Assembly (NCBI RefSeq): GCF_033954455.1
Contig: NZ_CP121473.1
Coordinates: 2,962,501 to 3,026,500 of the forward strand
Direction: 5' to 3'
Length of the DNA: 64,000 nucleotides
From: Thiorhodovibrio litoralis
Lineage (GTDB): Bacteria > Pseudomonadota > Gammaproteobacteria > Chromatiales > Chromatiaceae
Shown: positions 40,190 through 48,267 of the stretch, one piece after another
Layout of the letters: every line of letters starts with the position of its first letter
Position numbering within the stretch: position 1 is the stretch's first letter
Made by a program: the position numbers and the translations under genes
Notes under the pieces: generated by a model
Told to the model about the DNA's origin: nothing
Databases searched by the model: none
What the model saw: the letters and a program-made list of their open reading frames with translations, nothing else

Positions 40190-40226
40190 CGCAGGGCCCA
40201 AGCGCGCATTGGAGTGGCGAACGCCA

Positions 40227-41480
40227 TCAGGAAGGGCGCGTCCAAGCGGCGAACAGCGGAATCACGAATTCGATCGGGCGCTGCTCGCGAACCACCACCG
40301 AGACCGCGGCGGTATCGCCTGGTGTAATGGTCACTGGCGGTCCTTGCGAGGAGGTCCATTGCAGACCGCTTTGAGTTTTTTCATCCTTGATCAGGGACAG
40401 GGTGACGCTAATCGGCGCCCCACCTTGGAGCAGAGTCTGTGCCAGCGTCTGATTCCCCAGCCGCGCGACCAGGGCGTCCTCGGTCACCGGCAGCAGGCTA
40501 ACGGCCTCGACCCGCGCGAGCAGGCTGCCATAGCGGTCGCGCTCGACCGACAGCGGTGAAACTTCGGCCTCCATCCCGGTCTGAATTTGCTTTCCCTGGC
40601 CCACGGCGAAATAGCCGACTGCATTAAGGGTTTCGCCCCATTGCTCAACCACCGCCACCAATTGCCCGACCTCCACCATCGCCCCTGGGGCCAGATCGAG
40701 CTCAGTCACCACCCCGGCGACCGGACTGGTGACGATCTGCTCGCTGCCTAGGGTCGCGAGCAACCGTTTAACCGGCGCTTCGGCCTGCTCAACAGCGGTG
40801 CGCAGACTCAGGTCCTGCTGGCGGTTCTGGTTCTCGGCCTCGCTCAGCGACAAGCGATTCTGCGCAATCTGGTCGCGCGCCTTGGCAATCGCCTGGGTGG
40901 TGGAGAACAGGCTCGAACGAGTCGACTCAACCTGTTGGCGAGTGTAATAGCCCTTCTTCAGCGCCGCCGTCTGAGTGTTGAGCAAATCCTGCAGGAAGTT
41001 CAGCTGCTGCTCGCTGTCGGCAATCACCGACTGCAGGGTTTTTTCCAGCTCGGCGGTGGTCTTGCGTCGCAGGTTGGTATCTTCCTGCAGGAATTTCGAC
41101 TGGGTCGCGTACTGCTCCTGCGCCAAACGCAAGGCGGCTTGCGCGCTGACCAGTTCGGCCTCGTCGACCGGCAATGCTAGGGTGGCAATGGTTGCTCCGG
41201 CAGCCACCCGATCACCGGCATTGACCGCCACCGAGCGCACCGACCCGGCCGCCTGCGCCTGAAGCCTATATGTGTTCACGTCAGCCAGGGTGATCACCCC
41301 CATGCCATTGACGCGAATCGGAATCTGCCCGAACAATCCCCAAGCAGTGGCAAGCAGGATCAACGCACCGAGAATGCCAAGCAGCATCCATGCCCGGGGA
41401 TGGGTCAACCGCAGCATTGCATCGAGCTGCTCCGGGCTGCGCATTCGTTGCAGCGCTTCCGACCGGTATAGGTCAGTCAT
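40227..41480 (-). CDS. HlyD-family membrane fusion protein of the RiPP exporter
   Basis: The 417-residue periplasmic adaptor has one N-terminal membrane helix (about residues 30-52), a lipoyl-like/barrel-sandwich half (GSVRSVAVNAGDRVAAGATI), a long coiled coil (about 110-230, rich in Gln/Glu/Ala), and the returning half-motif SPVAGVVTELDLAPGAMVEVGQ. It links the ABC transporters to a TolC-type channel. It follows precursor 2 after a hairpin-containing 150-bp gap and precedes the peptidase-ABC gene by about 25 bp. Confidence 0.9.
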   Translation of the reverse strand: MTDLYRSEALQRMRSPEQLDAMLRLTHPRAWMLLGILGALILLATAWGLFGQIPIRVNGMGVITLADVNTYRLQAQAAGSVRSVAVNAGDRVAAGATIATLALPVDEAELVSAQAALRLAQEQYATQSKFLQEDTNLRRKTTAELEKTLQSVIADSEQQLNFLQDLLNTQTAALKKGYYTRQQVESTRSSLFSTTQAIAKARDQIAQNRLSLSEAENQNRQQDLSLRTAVEQAEAPVKRLLATLGSEQIVTSPVAGVVTELDLAPGAMVEVGQLVAVVEQWGETLNAVGYFAVGQGKQIQTGMEAEVSPLSVERDRYGSLLARVEAVSLLPVTEDALVARLGNQTLAQTLLQGGAPISVTLSLIKDEKTQSGLQWTSSQGPPVTITPGDTAAVSVVVREQRPIEFVIPLFAAWTRPS

Positions 41481-41536
41481 TAAGTATCGAGGATCTCACG
41501 GATCGAATCTACCGGGGCGAAGAGCGCTAAGAATCA

Positions 41537-41604
41537 GCACCCGCCGGGAGCCCCGCGGGTGCCTTCCATGGCTCGCGGCAGTCCGCCTGTCGCAGGAGGC
41601 GACA
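41537..41604 (-). terminator. Hairpins between precursor 2 and the exporter genes
   Basis: GCACCCGC/GCGGGTGC (41537-41544 with 41555-41562) is a perfect 8-bp stem, and TGTCGC/GCGACA (41588-41593 with 41599-41604) a second. They lie just 3' of precursor 2 and could attenuate transcription so that precursor is made in excess. No clear U run is present. Confidence 0.5.
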
Positions 41605-41630
41605 AGCAGGTGCGCATTGGCACCGATCTT

Positions 41631-42176
41631 TCAGGTGATAAAACCGGGCACCACCGCCACCTCTACCTCGGCCACGGCTGTGGTCGTGGTTTCGGTGTCC
41701 TGCAACTCGGTGGTCTCGGTCACCGTCACTTCGGTTGTCTCAGCTTCGACTGCCTCGGTGGTGTTGGTCGTGGTCGCTTCGACATCGCCACCAGCCACCT
41801 TATCGAGATCCGCGTCACTCACTGCGGCGGCACCAAGCACTGCGGCAGCCACAGGAATGGTCAGATAGCGCAGCGAATCGGTATTCTGCAGCAGGCGAAT
41901 TTCCTGACCGGATTCGAGCGGAAAATTCTTGCCAAGAAAACTGTACAGCTTATCCTTGTCGGGATGATCCGAATGCATGTCAGGTGGCAAAGCCACATAT
42001 TTGATCTGATCCGTATCTTCAAGCACCTCAACCCGAACCCCGGGCGGAATATCAAGTCCTTCGTCCTTCAGCGTGGCGACCGGGTCGCTTAACAGCCGCT
42101 GCTTATAGGACGGATCTTTCCAACTCTTGGCAATCGCTGCGCCATAGACGGTTTTTGCCTTCATACTTGCTGCCAT
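41631..42176 (-). CDS. NHLP/proteusin-type RiPP precursor 2
   Basis: This 181-residue precursor is the first gene of the RiPP operon. The leader (1-130) is clearly related to precursor 1: AAIAKSWKDPSYKQRLLSD, LKDEGLDIPPGVRVEVLED, FPLESGQEIRLLQN and DADLDKVAGG. The predicted core (131-181) is 51 residues, exactly as in precursor 1, but has a different composition: 17 Thr, 10 Glu, 9 Val, no Cys and no Ser, ending VVPGFIT. GAGGAGGCGAGG lies upstream of ATG. Only Thr could be a side-chain nucleophile for azoline chemistry; Val and Thr are candidates for epimerisation or C-methylation. Confidence 0.85.
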   Translation of the reverse strand: MAASMKAKTVYGAAIAKSWKDPSYKQRLLSDPVATLKDEGLDIPPGVRVEVLEDTDQIKYVALPPDMHSDHPDKDKLYSFLGKNFPLESGQEIRLLQNTDSLRYLTIPVAAAVLGAAAVSDADLDKVAGGDVEATTTNTTEAVEAETTEVTVTETTELQDTETTTTAVAEVEVAVVPGFIT

Positions 42177-42202
42177 ATCGGTCCTCGCCTCCTCAGAACG
42201 CG

Positions 42203-42239
42203 GGCACCCGATATGGGTGCCGCCAAATGGATATCGGGT
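42203..42239 (-). promoter_or_regulatory. Mutually exclusive hairpins in the precursor 2 leader RNA
   Basis: Two perfect stems overlap: GGCACCC/GGGTGCC (42203-42209 with 42215-42221) and ACCCGATAT/ATATCGGGT (42206-42214 with 42231-42239). They share bases, so only one can form. They lie 27 nt or more upstream of the precursor 2 ATG, next to the ribosome binding site. A switch or an operator is possible. Confidence 0.45.
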
Positions 42240-42363
42240 TACGAAAGCCGCGCGCCCTGGCCGGTTCGCAACACGTCTGCGGCGATCACCCTCGCCGAGC
42301 GCGCCCGGGGGTCGACTCCCCTACCGTCCTAGAAGCATAGTCCAATTTTCGCAATCCATGACG

Positions 42364-42382
42364 TCTATCATGCCCCGCATGT
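42364..42382 (-). promoter_or_regulatory. Conserved element upstream of precursor 2
   Basis: The plus-strand sequence tctatcatgccccgcatgt matches the element at 30860-30879 with one gap and one mismatch. It lies in the divergent precursor 2-tolC spacer, about 190 bp before precursor 2 and 23 bp before the tolC ATG. Confidence 0.4.
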
Positions 42383-42404
42383 CCTAACCATCCCCCCAGG
42401 CCCC

Positions 42405-43820
42405 ATGAAACGCCATCGACACCTGTTGTTTGTTGTTTTCTGCTGCGGCGGCTCGGCACTAATGCCGGCGCGAGGCGAAACTCTCGCCGCCATGCTAACG
42501 CGGGTTTACGACACCAACCCTGATATCCAGACGGCCATCGGCGAGGTCCGCGCCAGTGCCGAACTGCTTCCCCAGGCTCGCGCCGACTGGCTGCCGCAGG
42601 TCGACCTCATTGCTACCGAAGGCCGCTCTCGCATTCAGCAGGTCACCAAGGACGACACCCAGGGCCGCAACACAGTCGCGGACATGAACGAGCGTCTAAC
42701 CGACCGATCGCTCGAACTCGAACTATCGCTCAGCCTTTACGAAGGCGGTGCCCGCTCCGCCAACCTCGCCTCGGCTGAGTCCCAGGTCGCAGCCACTGTC
42801 GCCGAGCTCGACCAAAGCGTCGCCCAAACGCTGTTCACCGCCACCCAGGCGTATGCCACCGTGATGCTCTATCGTGAACTGACGCGGCTGAACGATGACA
42901 TCGAAAAATTCTTGCTTAAACTCTCGGCTGAGTCGGACGACCTGTTCGAGAACCGGCTGATCACACTGACCGACCGCGCTCAGACGCAGGCCAGTCTGGC
43001 TGCGACTCAAGCCAACAAAGCAGCGATCCAGGGCGAACTGGCCCAGGCCGAAAGCGACTATCTGGCCGTCTCTGGCGCTGCGCCCGATCAGCTGCCGCCG
43101 CGCTGGAGCCTGCTCCCCGCCCTTCCTGTCAGTCTCAACGAGACCAAAACCACCGCCCTTCGGGCCAACCCCGCATTGCGTGTCGCTCGTCTTGGCGCCG
43201 ACACGGCCGCGAGCGACATCAAGGTCGTGCGCGGACAGCTGCTACCGAGCGTCACCGCCTACACCACCCTAACGCGCAGCTGGGATAAATCCCGCTATAC
43301 CAACGCCCTAGACTATTCGGAATTCGAGCGCGAGGACGACTTGACACTTAGCCTGCAAGTTCAGGTACCGCTTTTTTACGGCGGCGAGAACCACTCCCAG
43401 GTGCGCCAGGCGCGTGCCAATCTCAGCGTGGCAAAAAGCCAGGCCCGCAGCGCATCGAATTCACTGATCAACGCCATCGAAAGCGCCTGGGCCCAACACA
43501 GCTCCGCGCGCGCACAAAGCCAAAGCACGGCCCGGGAGGTCAGCGCCTACCGCGACACCCTCGCCGGTTTCGAGCGCCAGCTGCGCGACGGCACCTCCAC
43601 CATGAAAGACCTGCTAGATGCACGCACCGAACTCGACGAAGCGCTCGAGAACCAGGTCTCGCTCCAATACCAGGCCTTCCTCGCCCAGGCTCAAATTCTA
43701 GCGCTGATGGGCCGCTACACGCCCCAAGACCTGAAACTCGCTGTCTCCAGCTTCGACACCCAGGCGTACATTAACCGGGTGCGCCGCAAGCTCTTCGGTA
43801 CCCAGTTGCCTACGCCGTGA
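42405..43820 (+). CDS. TolC-family outer membrane efflux protein
   Basis: A 471-residue protein with a signal peptide (about 1-25, cut near ARGE). It has two structural repeats of the outer-membrane efflux family: VYDTNPDIQTAIGEVRASAE with WLPQVDLIATEGRS, and ALRANPALRVARLGADTAAS with GQLLPSVTAYTTLTRSW, plus LSLSLYEGGARSANLASAES and VQVPLFYGGENHSQVRQARA. These form the trimeric alpha-barrel channel. It is transcribed away from the RiPP operon and completes a type I export route with the HlyD and ABC proteins. Confidence 0.92.
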   Translation: MKRHRHLLFVVFCCGGSALMPARGETLAAMLTRVYDTNPDIQTAIGEVRASAELLPQARADWLPQVDLIATEGRSRIQQVTKDDTQGRNTVADMNERLTDRSLELELSLSLYEGGARSANLASAESQVAATVAELDQSVAQTLFTATQAYATVMLYRELTRLNDDIEKFLLKLSAESDDLFENRLITLTDRAQTQASLAATQANKAAIQGELAQAESDYLAVSGAAPDQLPPRWSLLPALPVSLNETKTTALRANPALRVARLGADTAASDIKVVRGQLLPSVTAYTTLTRSWDKSRYTNALDYSEFEREDDLTLSLQVQVPLFYGGENHSQVRQARANLSVAKSQARSASNSLINAIESAWAQHSSARAQSQSTAREVSAYRDTLAGFERQLRDGTSTMKDLLDARTELDEALENQVSLQYQAFLAQAQILALMGRYTPQDLKLAVSSFDTQAYINRVRRKLFGTQLPTP

Positions 43821-43982
43821 ACGTGGCGATCATTGTGTTCCGACGGGGCTGCCGTCTCACCCCCCGAGCGCATATCCGGGGAGGGCAGGCGTTGAGGATC
43901 GACACCGTCAACGATTGCGTCAGCTATTCGGGCTCCACCTTGAGGACAGCGCTGCGAGCGATGCAGCGAGCCGGCGAGGTCT

Positions 43983-44009
43983 TTGCAGCAGGCTGTTTTT
44001 CGGTATAAT
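43983..44009 (+). promoter_or_regulatory. Sigma-70-type promoter for the FmdB-like gene
   Basis: A perfect TATAAT -10 box (44004-44009) is preceded by TTGCAG (43983-43988), a slightly short 15-bp spacer. It lies about 60 bp before the ATG at 44069. Confidence 0.5.
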
Positions 44010-44068
44010 TTCGCCCATTAGGAAACCCTGATATTCCATAACCCCGATTTTGAAGACGAGGTACGACC

Positions 44069-44332
44069 ATGCCCACTTATGACTATCGCTGCGATGCCAA
44101 CGGCCAGGTGGTGGAAGTCAACCACCGCATGAGCGAGTCCCTGGCCACCTGGGGTGAGCTGTGCGCGCAGGCCAAGATTTCGTGCGGTGACACGCCCGAA
44201 GACACGCCGGTTTATCGCATGGCCAACGGCGGCAACCTGATCTCGAGCAACAGCCTGGGCAGCGGCATGGCGCCCGCGCCCGCCTGTGGCACCGGCGGCT
44301 GCTGCCCGTCTGGCATGTGCGGGCTCAACTGA
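44069..44332 (+). CDS. FmdB-like small zinc-ribbon protein
   Basis: An 87-residue protein opening MPTYDYRCDANGQVVEVNHR, the usual start of FmdB-type zinc-ribbon proteins. It has further Cys at 32, 39, 73, 78, 79 and 84, including CGTGGCCPSGMCG at the C terminus. The first zinc knuckle is incomplete compared with the family's CxxC...CxxC pattern, and the Cys-rich tail is unusual. GACGAGG precedes ATG. Function is unknown; a regulatory role has been assigned to the family only loosely. Confidence 0.75.
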   Translation: MPTYDYRCDANGQVVEVNHRMSESLATWGELCAQAKISCGDTPEDTPVYRMANGGNLISSNSLGSGMAPAPACGTGGCCPSGMCGLN

Positions 44333-44341
44333 GCCGGGCAC

Positions 44342-45469
44342 CTAATCCAGTTGCGGCAGCTGACCGCCCAGCGTGACCGTTAGCTCCGCGACCTGGCCAT
44401 TACGCCAGATACGAAGGCGCACCTGATCGCCGATCTGGAAATCCTCCAGGATCTCGATCAGGTCGCCCATTCCCTCTACCTCACGCCCGTTGACCGACTG
44501 AATGATGTCCCCGGGAATCACCCCGCCGCCCGCCGTCAGCCGGGTGGTACGCAGCCCGGCGCGGTCGGCCGGGGAGCCGGACTCAACGCGCAGAATCAGC
44601 ACACCGCTAACCCCGAGCTCCTTGAGCACTGCGCGACTCGCGTCATCGTCGGCAAAAATGCCAAGCCGCGGGCGGATATAGCGCCCGTAGGCAATTAGCT
44701 GCGGCACCACTCGATTGACGGTATCAACCGGCACCGAAAAGCCGATGCCGGAGAAGCCCCCGGTCGGGCTGAAAATGGCGGTATTCACCCCGATCAGTCG
44801 CCCGGCACTGTCGATCAGCGGACCGCCGGAGTTGCCCGGGTTGATGGCGGCGTCGGTTTGGATCAGCCGGCGAATTTCGGTCCCATCCTCGGAGACAATG
44901 GTCCGGTCGAGCGCCGAAACCACGCCCGTGGTCAGGCTGTAATCGAGGCCAAACGGGTTGCCGATGGCGAAGACCTTCTGACCGACGCGCAAGTCCTTAC
45001 TGGCACCGATGGTGACCGCGCGCGGGCCGGCAATGGGCACCTCGATGCGCAGCACGGCCAGGTCATGCTCCTGACTGGCGCCGATCAGATTGGCGGCATA
45101 GGTGCGCTGATCCGCCAGCCTCACCTGCGCCCGGCTCGCGCCCGCGATCACATGGAAATTGGTCACCACATGGCCCTGGTCGTCCCACACGAAGCCAGAA
45201 CCGGTGCCACGGCGCACCTCAGCCAGATTGCGCGTCCAGGGCAGCGCCACCTCGGAGATGGTCGAGATGTAGACCACCGATTGGCTGACCCGCTCGAAAA
45301 TCTCAATGGTGGCCAGCTCGTCGGCGGCCAGGTCGCCGCGCGCAGTCACCACGCGCGGCTCGGCGTTGAGACCGATCAGCCAGTGTTCCAGCCAGGGGCG
45401 CCCAGCAAGGAAGAGCAGAAAGGCGATAACGGCCCAGAAAAGGCCGCGAGAGAGAGAAAATCCGTGCAT
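44342..45469 (-). CDS. DegS/DegQ-like periplasmic serine protease with PDZ domain
   Basis: The 375-residue protein has one N-terminal membrane anchor (about 8-24), a trypsin-like domain with the triad at VVTNFHVIAG (His), EHDLAVLRI (Asp) and NPGNSGGPLID (Ser), and one PDZ domain near the C terminus (GSPADRAGLR...GGVIPGDIIQSVNGREV). A single PDZ and an uncleaved anchor resemble DegS, the envelope-stress protease that acts on anti-sigma factors. It converges with the FmdB-like gene, 9 bp apart. Confidence 0.93.
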   Translation of the reverse strand: MHGFSLSRGLFWAVIAFLLFLAGRPWLEHWLIGLNAEPRVVTARGDLAADELATIEIFERVSQSVVYISTISEVALPWTRNLAEVRRGTGSGFVWDDQGHVVTNFHVIAGASRAQVRLADQRTYAANLIGASQEHDLAVLRIEVPIAGPRAVTIGASKDLRVGQKVFAIGNPFGLDYSLTTGVVSALDRTIVSEDGTEIRRLIQTDAAINPGNSGGPLIDSAGRLIGVNTAIFSPTGGFSGIGFSVPVDTVNRVVPQLIAYGRYIRPRLGIFADDDASRAVLKELGVSGVLILRVESGSPADRAGLRTTRLTAGGGVIPGDIIQSVNGREVEGMGDLIEILEDFQIGDQVRLRIWRNGQVAELTVTLGGQLPQLD

Positions 45470-45555
45470 AATTCAGGGGTATTTTTTATCTTGGTCAGAC
45501 GTCGCGTTGTGGCCGATCCCGATTGTCAGAACGCAAGGACGCCCGCGATGCCCGC

Positions 45556-45567
45556 ACAGTATACTGT
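45556..45567. promoter_or_regulatory. Palindrome overlapping a possible -10 box
   Basis: ACAGTATACTGT is a perfect 12-bp palindrome in the divergent spacer between the protease and the DUF2892 gene. It contains TATACT (45560-45565), a plausible -10 box on the plus strand, but no -35 box is well placed. It could be an operator. Confidence 0.3.
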
Positions 45568-45706
45568 GACATCTTTGGTCGTTTCAGACCGACTGCTCAG
45601 ACCGACTGGGAGCCGCTCGTCAGCACGGACAGCCTTGTTATCGGCGGCGCGCCACCCACATCATTTCCCCGTGCAACCTCTAACCACTGAACTTCAGGAG
45701 AGAACT

Positions 45707-45910
45707 ATGGATCTTCCAAAAAACGTTGGTGATCAAGACCGCAACATCCGTTTTGCCGTTGGCGGCCTGCTCGTGCTGGCTGGCATCTTCACCGGCAACA
45801 TCATCCTTACCGTGCTGGGTCTTGTTGCCGTAGGCACCGCCTACCTGCGTACCTGCCTGGCTTACGTGCCGCTGAAAATCAACACCATGAAGGCAGGCGA
45901 CGGCAAGTAA
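45707..45910 (+). CDS. DUF2892 small inner-membrane protein
   Basis: A 67-residue protein with the DUF2892 start NVGDQDRNIRFAVGGLLVLA and two short hydrophobic segments (about 17-30 and 32-48), then AYLRTCLAYVPLKINT with the conserved Cys. AGGAGAG precedes ATG by 5 nt. A much longer upstream frame is antisense to the protease gene and is not coding. Relatives are sometimes fused to rhodanese domains; function is unknown. Confidence 0.85.
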   Translation: MDLPKNVGDQDRNIRFAVGGLLVLAGIFTGNIILTVLGLVAVGTAYLRTCLAYVPLKINTMKAGDGK

Positions 45911-46097
45911 CCGCCGATCGCCGCATTCTGGCGCAGGCGCAAGGACGCGCCTACCCCGCACGACAACCAGGAAGCAAGATCGCGCTAAGTTATCCAGTTC
46001 TCGCATTCGCTCGCAACCGGGTGAGCACCCGCGGCCCAGCGCGCCGCGATCCGACCGGTTCCTCATCCAACCTCAGCATGCAGCATCCCCGGCCTGA

Positions 46098-46985
46098 ATG
46101 ACCTGCGACTCTCTGCTCGAAGCACATCATCTGGTCAAAGACTACCCAGGCGTGCGAGCAGTCGATGGACTGTCATTTTGCGTGCGTCGCGGCGAATGCT
46201 TTGGCCTGCTCGGCCCCAATGGCGCGGGCAAGACCACCACGCTGGAAATGCTCGAGGGCATCCTGGCCCCGACGTCCGGCGAGATTCTGTTCGACGGCCT
46301 TCCACTCGACCCTTCCTATCGCGAGCGCACCGGCATTCAATTCCAGGCTACGGCGCTGCAGGACTTCCAGAGCGTTGGCGAGTCCTTGGCGATGTTCGAG
46401 AGCCTCTACCACCGCCGCGCCGACCGCGACGAGCTGATTGCACTCTGCCACTTGCAGGATATTCTCAAGCGCGACACCCGCAAGCTTTCGGGGGGCCAGC
46501 GCCAGCGCTTGCTGCTCGCGATTGCGTTGGTAAATGACCCAGATCTGGTATTCCTCGACGAGCCGACCACCGGGCTCGATCCGCAATCACGCCGCAATTT
46601 CTGGAGCCTGATCGAAACCGTGCGCCGCCGCGGCAAGACCATTGTGCTGACCACGCACTACATGGAAGAGGCCGAGCGCCTGTGCGACAACATTGCCATT
46701 GTCGATCAGGGCCGCATCATTGCCGAAGGCGTGCCGCAGACACTGGTGCACGAGCATTTTCCCCGGGCCATGATTCGCCTGCCCGAAGCCGCTTGGCCAA
46801 GCGGCACTGCGCTGCCATCGGGCGCCCTGGTGCGCAACGGTGAGATTGAGATCCCAACCGCCGATGTGCCGCCCATGCTCGAGGAACTGGACCACGCCGG
46901 CGCCGAACTGACCGCGCTGCGGGTCGAAACACCCAATCTGGAAGACTTGTTTCTGAAACTCACCGGCCACCGCCTGCGCAGCTGA
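46098..46985 (+). CDS. ABC-2 type transporter ATP-binding protein
   Basis: A 295-residue ATPase: Walker A GLLGPNGAGKTTTLEMLEGI, Q-loop region GIQFQATALQ, signature KLSGGQRQRLLLAIAL, Walker B LVFLDEPTTGLDPQSR, and H-loop VLTTHYMEEAERL. The C-terminal 70 residues are the extra domain seen in drug or polysaccharide exporters of the DrrA/NatA type. The permease gene follows 101 bp later on the same strand. The substrate is unknown. Confidence 0.93.
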   Translation: MTCDSLLEAHHLVKDYPGVRAVDGLSFCVRRGECFGLLGPNGAGKTTTLEMLEGILAPTSGEILFDGLPLDPSYRERTGIQFQATALQDFQSVGESLAMFESLYHRRADRDELIALCHLQDILKRDTRKLSGGQRQRLLLAIALVNDPDLVFLDEPTTGLDPQSRRNFWSLIETVRRRGKTIVLTTHYMEEAERLCDNIAIVDQGRIIAEGVPQTLVHEHFPRAMIRLPEAAWPSGTALPSGALVRNGEIEIPTADVPPMLEELDHAGAELTALRVETPNLEDLFLKLTGHRLRS

Positions 46986-47086
46986 TGCGCATGGTCGCGA
47001 CTACCCGGGAGCGCGAATCCGTGCGATTTGCTGTCAGGCCGCAAGGACCAACCCACCGCCGCCCGCAAAGCTAGAGAGCCACCGCC

Positions 47087-48166
47087 ATGTGGGGACGCAT
47101 CTACGCCATTTTCATCGCCCGCAATCGCGAGTTCTATCGCGACACCGCTGGGCTGATCTGGAATCTCATCATGCCAGTCATGATGATTCTAGCCTTTGCC
47201 TTTATCTTTGATGGACCTCAGCAGCCACTGTTCAAAATCGGCGTGCTTGGCGAGCCTGCCGCCGGCAGTCCACTGGCGGTCTTTCTTGATCGGCCGGAAT
47301 TCAGCGTTATCCCGGTCATCGACCAGCGGGTGGCCATCGACAAGGTAGAGCGCCATCAACTCGATCTGCTGATCACCGTCGCCCCCGCGCCGCAATCCTC
47401 CCCGAGTGATAGCGACCTACCCCGCTACTGGATCAACCCGCAAGCGTCTCAGGCGCGGATGCTTGAGGACTTGCTGATCGCCCAGTACCGATCCGCCGAC
47501 AGCAACCCGACGTCCGCCGCCGGCGCGGAAATCGCCCTACCCCAGCGCCAGCTGGCCGATGGCATGGCACTCAGCTACGCCGACTGGGCGCTACCCGGCG
47601 TGCTGGCGATGAATGTGATGTTCTCGAGCCTGTGGGGTGTCGGCTGGGTGGTGGTGCGCTACCGCAAAAACGGCGTGCTACGGCGACTGAAAGCCACGCC
47701 GCTGCGGCCAATGGAGTTCTTGGTTGCCCAGGTGCTCTCGCGTATGATTGTGGTGCTCAGCGCCAGCGCTCTGGTCTATGCTGGTGCCTACCTGCTGCTC
47801 GACCCACCCATGCGCGGCTCCTACCTCGCGCTTATCGCCCTGTATGCCGCCGGCGCCCTGTGCATGATCAGTCTCGGCCTTTCGGTCGCCTCGCGCCTGC
47901 GCACCGAGGAACTCGCCGATGGCTTGCTCAACCTCCTGTCCTGGCCCATGCTGCTGCTCTCCGGTGTCTGGTTCTCGATGGAGGGCACCAGCGCTGCCGC
48001 GCAAGCCGCCTCACAGATCATCCCGCTCACCTATCTAGTCGAAGGCGCCCGCGCGGTGATGATCGACGGCGCCAGTCTCATCGACGTGCTACCGCAGATT
48101 GCGCTCCTACTCGGCATCGGCACGGTACTCATGGCCATTGCCGCGCGCATGTTTCGCTGGGAATAA
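47087..48166 (+). CDS. ABC-2 type transporter permease
   Basis: This 359-residue permease has an N-terminal helix (about 22-41), a periplasmic domain of about 130 residues (DQRVAIDKVERHQLDLLITV), and five C-terminal helices with YRKNGVLRRLKATPLRPMEF, the motif of ABC-2 permeases of the DrrB/YhhJ kind. LNLLSWPMLLLSGVWFSMEG is another family block. It forms the exporter with the preceding ATPase. Confidence 0.92.
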   Translation: MWGRIYAIFIARNREFYRDTAGLIWNLIMPVMMILAFAFIFDGPQQPLFKIGVLGEPAAGSPLAVFLDRPEFSVIPVIDQRVAIDKVERHQLDLLITVAPAPQSSPSDSDLPRYWINPQASQARMLEDLLIAQYRSADSNPTSAAGAEIALPQRQLADGMALSYADWALPGVLAMNVMFSSLWGVGWVVVRYRKNGVLRRLKATPLRPMEFLVAQVLSRMIVVLSASALVYAGAYLLLDPPMRGSYLALIALYAAGALCMISLGLSVASRLRTEELADGLLNLLSWPMLLLSGVWFSMEGTSAAAQAASQIIPLTYLVEGARAVMIDGASLIDVLPQIALLLGIGTVLMAIAARMFRWE

Positions 48167-48267
48167 TCTCGCTGGGAATGAGTCGACCGGAAGCAGGCGG
48201 GAGCGCGTCGCGGCTGCTTAGAGCCTGAAGGTGCTTTTCTGTGTTTTACACCGGGGCGCACACATAA

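Noticed and set aside
43817-44008. 63-codon ORF after tolC
   Set aside because: It runs through the promoter of the next gene and has no family resemblance or ribosome binding site.
44858-45910. 350-codon frame ending in the DUF2892 protein
   Set aside because: Only the last 67 codons, from ATG 45707 with a good ribosome binding site, match a family; the rest is antisense to the protease.
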